Below are positions 60,371 through 64,000 of a DNA stretch of 64,000 nucleotides, in pieces. Position 1 is the stretch's first letter. The number at the start of each line of letters is the position of its first letter. The notes beneath the pieces were generated by a model. It saw only the letters and a program-made list of their open reading frames with translations, made no database searches and was not told where the DNA came from. A program made the translations under genes and the position numbers. The stretch is taken from the NCBI GenBank assembly GCA_034506175.1, contig JAPDQB010000018.1, positions 1 through 64,000 of the forward strand, read 5' to 3'. This stretch comes from a candidate division KSB1 bacterium (GTDB lineage Bacteria; Zhuqueibacterota; Zhuqueibacteria; Zhuqueibacterales; Zhuqueibacteraceae).

Positions 60371-61165
60371 ATGCGCGCCAACGAATATTCGGCAATGTTT
60401 CAGGCCGAAAGCGAGCATTGCTGGTATAAAAGCCTTCGGGATGAAGTCGCGGAGTGCATCGCGCTTCATGCCAAGGAAAAACCGGCAGCCGCTGAAATCA
60501 AGCTGCTTGACGTCGGCTGCGGCACCGGCGGCATGATGCTGCGCTTGCAAGAGCAATTCAAACAAATCAACGGCTGTGGGATGGATTTTTACGAGCTGCC
60601 TTTGCAATTTGCAAAAAAAGTTACTCGGTGGCCTTTAGTTCAAGCCGACGCCAAGCAATTGCCCTTTCAGCCTGGCTCGTTCGATATCATTCTGTGCCTG
60701 GATGTTCTTTATACCCGCGAGGTTTTTCCGGCGCTTGACGCGGTGCTCGGCGACACCCGGCGGCTTCTCGCCCCCGGCGGCATGCTCATTTTACAAGTAC
60801 CGGCGTTCAAAGCGCTCTACAGCCAGCATGATGTCAACGTACACGGCGCGCACCGGTTTACCGCCAGGGAAATCCGCGAGGCTTTGCAACGCGCCGGCTT
60901 CAGCCGCATCAATGTGTATTATCGTTATAATCTTTTTCTCGGCCTGGCGTTTATTCTCAGAAAAATTATTAAAAGAAGCGACACGTCCAGCCACGTTGTG
61001 CCGCCGCCGGCGCTGATCAATTTTTTGTTCTATAAGTATTTGAAGCTTGAAAGCAGCGTCAACAAGCTTCTCAAATTTCCTTTTGGTTTGTCGGTGTTCG
61101 CCAACGCCTATCGCTGCGCTTTGACCCTGCTGGCGGAAGATTGGCCGGTCTTTTTAATTTTTTAA
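60371..61165 (+). CDS. Class I SAM-dependent methyltransferase
   Basis: A 264-residue methyltransferase with motif I KLLDVGCGTGGMMLRLQEQF, motif II-like region LPFQPGSFDIILCLDVLYT and motif III ... TRRLLAPGGMLILQVPAF. It belongs to Methyltransf_11-type enzymes. Start ATG at 60371 with GAGAGG upstream. Position in the cluster suggests O- or N-methylation of a sugar, or of a lipid-linked intermediate; target unknown. A C-terminal hydrophobic tail (SVFANAYRCALTLLAEDWPV) may tether it to the membrane. Confidence 0.86.
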   Translation: MRANEYSAMFQAESEHCWYKSLRDEVAECIALHAKEKPAAAEIKLLDVGCGTGGMMLRLQEQFKQINGCGMDFYELPLQFAKKVTRWPLVQADAKQLPFQPGSFDIILCLDVLYTREVFPALDAVLGDTRRLLAPGGMLILQVPAFKALYSQHDVNVHGAHRFTAREIREALQRAGFSRINVYYRYNLFLGLAFILRKIIKRSDTSSHVVPPPALINFLFYKYLKLESSVNKLLKFPFGLSVFANAYRCALTLLAEDWPVFLIF

Positions 61166-61195
61166 ACCACAACAAATTTTCCCGGAGCATCGTGC

Positions 61196-61660
61196 GTGAC
61201 ACCTCACAATGTCAAGAATGATCTCGGCGAGCTGCAAAAAAAACTCGTCAAACAGATCAAAATCCTCGAGATCGAAAGAAATCTCGCCGGGCGCCGCGGT
61301 TTTTGGAAAGGCCTGCTCGCCGGGTTCGCCGGCGTGATCCTGCTCTGCGGCTTGATGGGTTTTCTCGCCTTGCAAAATCCGGCGGCCACCCTCGAGTTCG
61401 TCGCCGAAAATTTTCTCATGGATTACATGGAAAGCATCTTCGCCGGCTTTCCGGATGCTTACATGACCAACAACCGCGACCGCGTCATCCAAACGCTCGA
61501 CGATTTCACCAACGCCATGCAGTACAATCAAGTCAGCCGCGACGACTTCCGCAACATCTCCCGGCAAATTTTTTCCACGTTGCAGGATCGTCGCATCACC
61601 TATCAGGAAATGGACGCCATTTTACAGAGCCTGGAGCAAGCCGCCAAGGCGCCTGAGTAA
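61196..61660 (+). CDS. Hypothetical single-pass membrane protein
   Basis: I do not recognise it. A 154-residue protein starting on GTG, with an N-terminal helical charged stretch (DLGELQKKLVKQIKILEIER, probable coiled coil), one membrane helix (GLLAGFAGVILLCGLMGFLA) and a C-terminal helical region (YQEMDAILQSLEQAAKAPE). Members with this layout occur near polysaccharide genes as adaptors, but this is an inference from context only. It lies between a methyltransferase and a second small membrane protein. Confidence 0.6.
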   Translation: MTPHNVKNDLGELQKKLVKQIKILEIERNLAGRRGFWKGLLAGFAGVILLCGLMGFLALQNPAATLEFVAENFLMDYMESIFAGFPDAYMTNNRDRVIQTLDDFTNAMQYNQVSRDDFRNISRQIFSTLQDRRITYQEMDAILQSLEQAAKAPE

Positions 61661-61681
61661 TATATTTGAGCGAGGAAGATT

Positions 61682-61999
61682 TTGGAGAGTTCAAAAATAC
61701 TCAAAATTTTAGCCGTATTTTTTTTCGGCCTGTCGGTGGGAGGTTTTGGCGCCGTCACCGTCGTGCGCGAGGCCATTCCGCTGAAAAATCACGCCTGGAT
61801 GATCGCCGTCACCCTCGCCTGCACCATCCCGATTTTGGCCGGCTTGGTCGTGTGGTATCTGCGCGTGGTCAAAACCTGCCGCCAGTTGCTCGGCCCCAAA
61901 GGCGGCGAAATGATCAACTCGATTTTGACGTTTCAACTGGTCAGCAACGCCCTGCTGATTATGATCCTGATGAGCATCTTTTTTGCCGCCATCGTCTAA
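61682..61999 (+). CDS. Hypothetical small membrane protein
   Basis: I do not recognise it. A 105-residue protein starting on TTG, with three hydrophobic segments: ILAVFFFGLSVGGFGAVTVV, MIAVTLACTIPILAGLVVWY and LTFQLVSNALLIMILMSIFF. It follows the single-pass protein by 21 bases and precedes the GtrA-fusion gene by 26 bases, so all three are probably in one transcript with the methyltransferase. Its role in glycan transport is only suggested by the context. Confidence 0.6.
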   Translation: MESSKILKILAVFFFGLSVGGFGAVTVVREAIPLKNHAWMIAVTLACTIPILAGLVVWYLRVVKTCRQLLGPKGGEMINSILTFQLVSNALLIMILMSIFFAAIV

Positions 62000-62025
62000 C
62001 AGGCGTTTCGAAAATTTGAATCAGC

Positions 62026-63285
62026 ATGAGCCTGCGTTCATTAAAAAAACAGATTCACCCTTTTATCCGTTATTGCGTGATCGGCACCCTGGTCACGCTC
62101 ATCGATCTGCTGGCGGTTTATGTTTTGCGCGAGCTCGCCCACACCCGGCTGCTGTGGGCCGTTTTTTGGGCTTTTGTTTTGGCCAACACGGTCAGTTTCT
62201 TTTTGAACAAATACTGGACGTTCAAAAATTACGGGGTGAATCTCGTCCGGCAATACACCAAGTTCCTGATCGTCTCGGTCCTTGGTTTGGCGCTAACCAT
62301 TTTTATGATGTGGCTGCTGGCCGAGCAGCTCCGCTTGTTCAGCGCCTGGACGCCGCGATACTATCTCATCTGCAAGGGCATCACCTCCGGCATTGTGATG
62401 CTGTGGAATTTCCTCAACAACAAGCTGTGGACGTTCAGCCAGGAAGTACGACTGTCACCGAGTTTCAACTTCAACGCCGCCTATCCCTGCTTCTTGTCGG
62501 TGATCATTCCGGCATATAACGAACAGGGCCGCATCGTCCCGACCTTGCGCGCTGTCAAAGAGTATTTGCTCAGCCGCAATCTCAGCCACGAGATCCTGGT
62601 CGTCGACGACGGCAGCCGCGACTGCACCAGCGAGGTGAGCCGGGCGTTTTTTGACGAGCAAAATCACGGCCGGGTTTTGCGCAACCCGACGAATTACGGC
62701 AAAGGCTTCGCGGTGAAAACCGGCATTCAAAACGCTGCCGGCGAATACATTTTGTTTACCGACGCCGACAACTCGACGCCCATCGAGGAATTCGACAATT
62801 TTCTGCCGCTGCTTTCGCCCCGGCGCATTCTCATCGGCTCGCGCTACGTCGAGCCGAACCTGGTCGAGCGCCGGCAGCCGTGGTATCGCATTTTGATTTC
62901 CCGCGCCGCCAATTTGCTCATTCGCCTGTTCGTGGTCGAAGACGTCAAAGACACGCAATGCGGCTTTAAGGCCTTTCATCACGAAATCGGCGAGGTGCTG
63001 TCGCGGCTGCAGCGCGTCAATCGCTTTGCCTTCGACATCGAGTTTCTCAGCCTGGCGCAGCTTGCCGGCATTGAAATCAAGGAAATTCCGGTGCGCTGGC
63101 TCAATTCGGCCGGCAGCCGGATTCGACCCATCCGCGACACGCTGCGCACCTTCGGCGATTTGATTTTGATCAAAATTTATATTTGGAGCCGCGCCTATGC
63201 CCGCTCCGTTAAACTGGTGAATCGCTGGAACAAATTATCGCACGCCCTGCCGGCCCATGGCAACGCCGAAGCCGTAACAACGTAA
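62026..63285 (+). CDS. GtrA-GT2 fusion: flippase-like domain joined to polyprenyl-phosphate glycosyltransferase
   Basis: A 419-residue two-part protein. Residues 1-135 are the GtrA domain with four helices (RYCVIGTLVTLIDLLAVYVL, FWAFVLANTVSFFLNKYWTF and MLWNFLNNKLWTF). Residues 155-400 form a GT2 domain: LSVIIPAYNEQGRIVPTLRA, VVDDGSRDCTSEVSRAFF, NYGKGFAVKTGIQNAAGEYI with DxD ILFTDADNSTPIEEF, and GSRYVEPNLVERRQPWYRIL. GtrA is thought to move undecaprenyl-phosphate sugars across the membrane, while the GT2 makes them, so this single protein joins synthesis and transfer. Confidence 0.88.
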   Translation: MSLRSLKKQIHPFIRYCVIGTLVTLIDLLAVYVLRELAHTRLLWAVFWAFVLANTVSFFLNKYWTFKNYGVNLVRQYTKFLIVSVLGLALTIFMMWLLAEQLRLFSAWTPRYYLICKGITSGIVMLWNFLNNKLWTFSQEVRLSPSFNFNAAYPCFLSVIIPAYNEQGRIVPTLRAVKEYLLSRNLSHEILVVDDGSRDCTSEVSRAFFDEQNHGRVLRNPTNYGKGFAVKTGIQNAAGEYILFTDADNSTPIEEFDNFLPLLSPRRILIGSRYVEPNLVERRQPWYRILISRAANLLIRLFVVEDVKDTQCGFKAFHHEIGEVLSRLQRVNRFAFDIEFLSLAQLAGIEIKEIPVRWLNSAGSRIRPIRDTLRTFGDLILIKIYIWSRAYARSVKLVNRWNKLSHALPAHGNAEAVTT

Positions 63286-63505
63286 GGTCTTTGTTGATTG
63301 ACGATCCAATTTAACACGGAAAGGCGAAGCACGCTGAGAAAACACGGAGATCAATAAATGTGTGCAATAAGCTTTTCTCCGTGTTACTCTGTGAACTCAA
63401 CTACTCCGTGTTGAAATGACGCCTTGCCTCAGATGCTGTTTTGCTGAATGGGGCTTCGGTTTTCAGTTTGGCTGAAAATTCGAGTTGTAATTTTTGTTGT
63501 AAAAG
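63284..63505. repeat. Dispersed intergenic repeat element, copy 2
   Basis: Alignable over its length with 58401-58614; the best blocks are AATTTAACACGGA, CACGGAGATCAATAA, AAGCTTTTCTCCGTG, TACTCTGTGAACTCA and GGCTGAAAATTCGAGTTG. The right part, after GTTGAAATGACG, is more diverged from copy 1. It begins at the stop of the GtrA-GT2 gene and ends just before the deacetylase. It holds no gene. Confidence 0.8.
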
Positions 63506-63531
63506 TCGCCGGCTATTTGCAAAATTAATCG

Positions 63532-64000
63532 ATGTCGCCATTGCCTGAAAACTCCGACGATCAGACGGCTCGTCTGAAACGCAGCCCGCCCCGGCGCATT
63601 CCGGTTCTGCTCTATCATCGTATCGACTCGGAAGCGGAGACGCCGGCTCGCGCGTTTTGCGTGTCGCCGCAGCGTTTCGCCGAGCAAATGCAATGGCTGG
63701 CCGATCACGGCTTTGCCACCATTCACCTCGGCCAGATGCTGGATTATTACCGTCTCGGCGCGGTGGTACCGGCCAGGTCGATTGTGATCACTTTTGACGA
63801 CGGCTTTTTTTGCAACTACAGCCGGGCGTTTCCAATTTTGCAGCGGCACGGCTTTGTGGCCACAGTTTTTCTCGCGTGCAATCTGCTGCGCCACAATGCT
63901 GCCAAGCCGGTCGAAGGCCGGAACAGCTTTATGGCGTGGCCGGAAATTTTGGCGATGCAGCAAGCCGGCTGGGAATTTCACTCGCACGGCCTCGATCACC
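63532..64000 (+). CDS. Polysaccharide deacetylase family protein (partial at right edge)
   Basis: The ATG at 63532 opens a frame that runs off the window after about 156 codons. It has the NodB-fold features RRIPVLLYHRID near residue 22, the catalytic SIVITFDDGF (DD motif) near residue 84, and the second metal motif WEFHSHGLDH at the edge of the window. It is of the type that removes acetyl groups from N-acetylated glycans or acts in polysaccharide export complexes (PgaB-like). It extends the cluster beyond the window. The start lacks a strong ribosome site; an internal start is possible. Confidence 0.85.
   Translation, partial: MSPLPENSDDQTARLKRSPPRRIPVLLYHRIDSEAETPARAFCVSPQRFAEQMQWLADHGFATIHLGQMLDYYRLGAVVPARSIVITFDDGFFCNYSRAFPILQRHGFVATVFLACNLLRHNAAKPVEGRNSFMAWPEILAMQQAGWEFHSHGLDH

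Noticed and set aside
27199-64000. A PEP-CTERM/exosortase system
   Set aside because: No exosortase, PEP-CTERM ending or PrsK/PrsR gene is seen in the window. The sigma-54 promoters and glycan cluster are reminiscent, but the C-terminal tail found here is different.

Overview
This window is a moderately GC-rich piece of a bacterial chromosome, most likely from an uncultured environmental lineage. The compact purS/purQ purine operon, the paired TatA genes, DUF4321, the DUF4143-type ATPase and the many short dispersed intergenic repeats resemble FCB-group candidate phyla such as KSB1 or Calditrichota. That placement is inference from gene content only; there is no rRNA gene to confirm it, and I saw no tRNA gene.

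Region 1 (1-16.8 kb) is mainly housekeeping. A partial DUF4143 protein and pabB are on the plus strand. Almost everything else is on the minus strand: truA, a fructose-6-phosphate aldolase-type transaldolase, a RelB/YafQ toxin-antitoxin pair, DUF2442, then purB-purC-psd-pssA-purS-purQ-DUF4321-tatA-tatA (purine synthesis, phosphatidylethanolamine synthesis and Tat export). After these come a small GTPase with a membrane partner, gatA, a mazEF pair broken by two single-base frameshifts, a CPBP protease and gatB.

Region 2 (15.8-26.7 kb) is mixed accessory and transport DNA. It has EcfT and EcfA of an ECF transporter separated by a secreted Fn3-like protein, a DUF1611/dipeptide epimerase pair (murein peptide salvage), an amidohydrolase, a decayed lipoprotein gene, an ankyrin-repeat protein beside a truncated 21-residue remnant, DUF2277, a GNAT acetyltransferase and a Kef-type antiporter.

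Region 3 (27.1-64 kb, running off the right edge) is a large plus-strand surface or exopolysaccharide cluster. It carries five GT39-like membrane glycosyltransferases, four GT2 domains (one fused to GtrA), four GT4 enzymes, two Wzx-type flippases, one Wzy/ligase-like polymerase, an NDP-sugar dehydratase/epimerase and a sugar aminotransferase. It also has a SGNH-like protein, two NodU-type carbamoyltransferases around an SxtJ protein, a methyltransferase, two secreted polysaccharide-active-looking proteins and a polysaccharide deacetylase. Nucleotide-sugar synthesis, lipid-linked assembly, flipping, polymerisation, decoration (carbamoyl, perhaps acyl and methyl) and extracellular trimming can all be assigned to genes here.

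The most notable observation is that three sigma-54 (-24/-12) promoter matches with exact spacing lie in front of the cluster's first gene and in front of each of its two secreted proteins. Both of those secreted proteins end in the same short PPxPPxGxRxxQ tail. This points to a coordinately controlled polysaccharide production and remodelling regulon.
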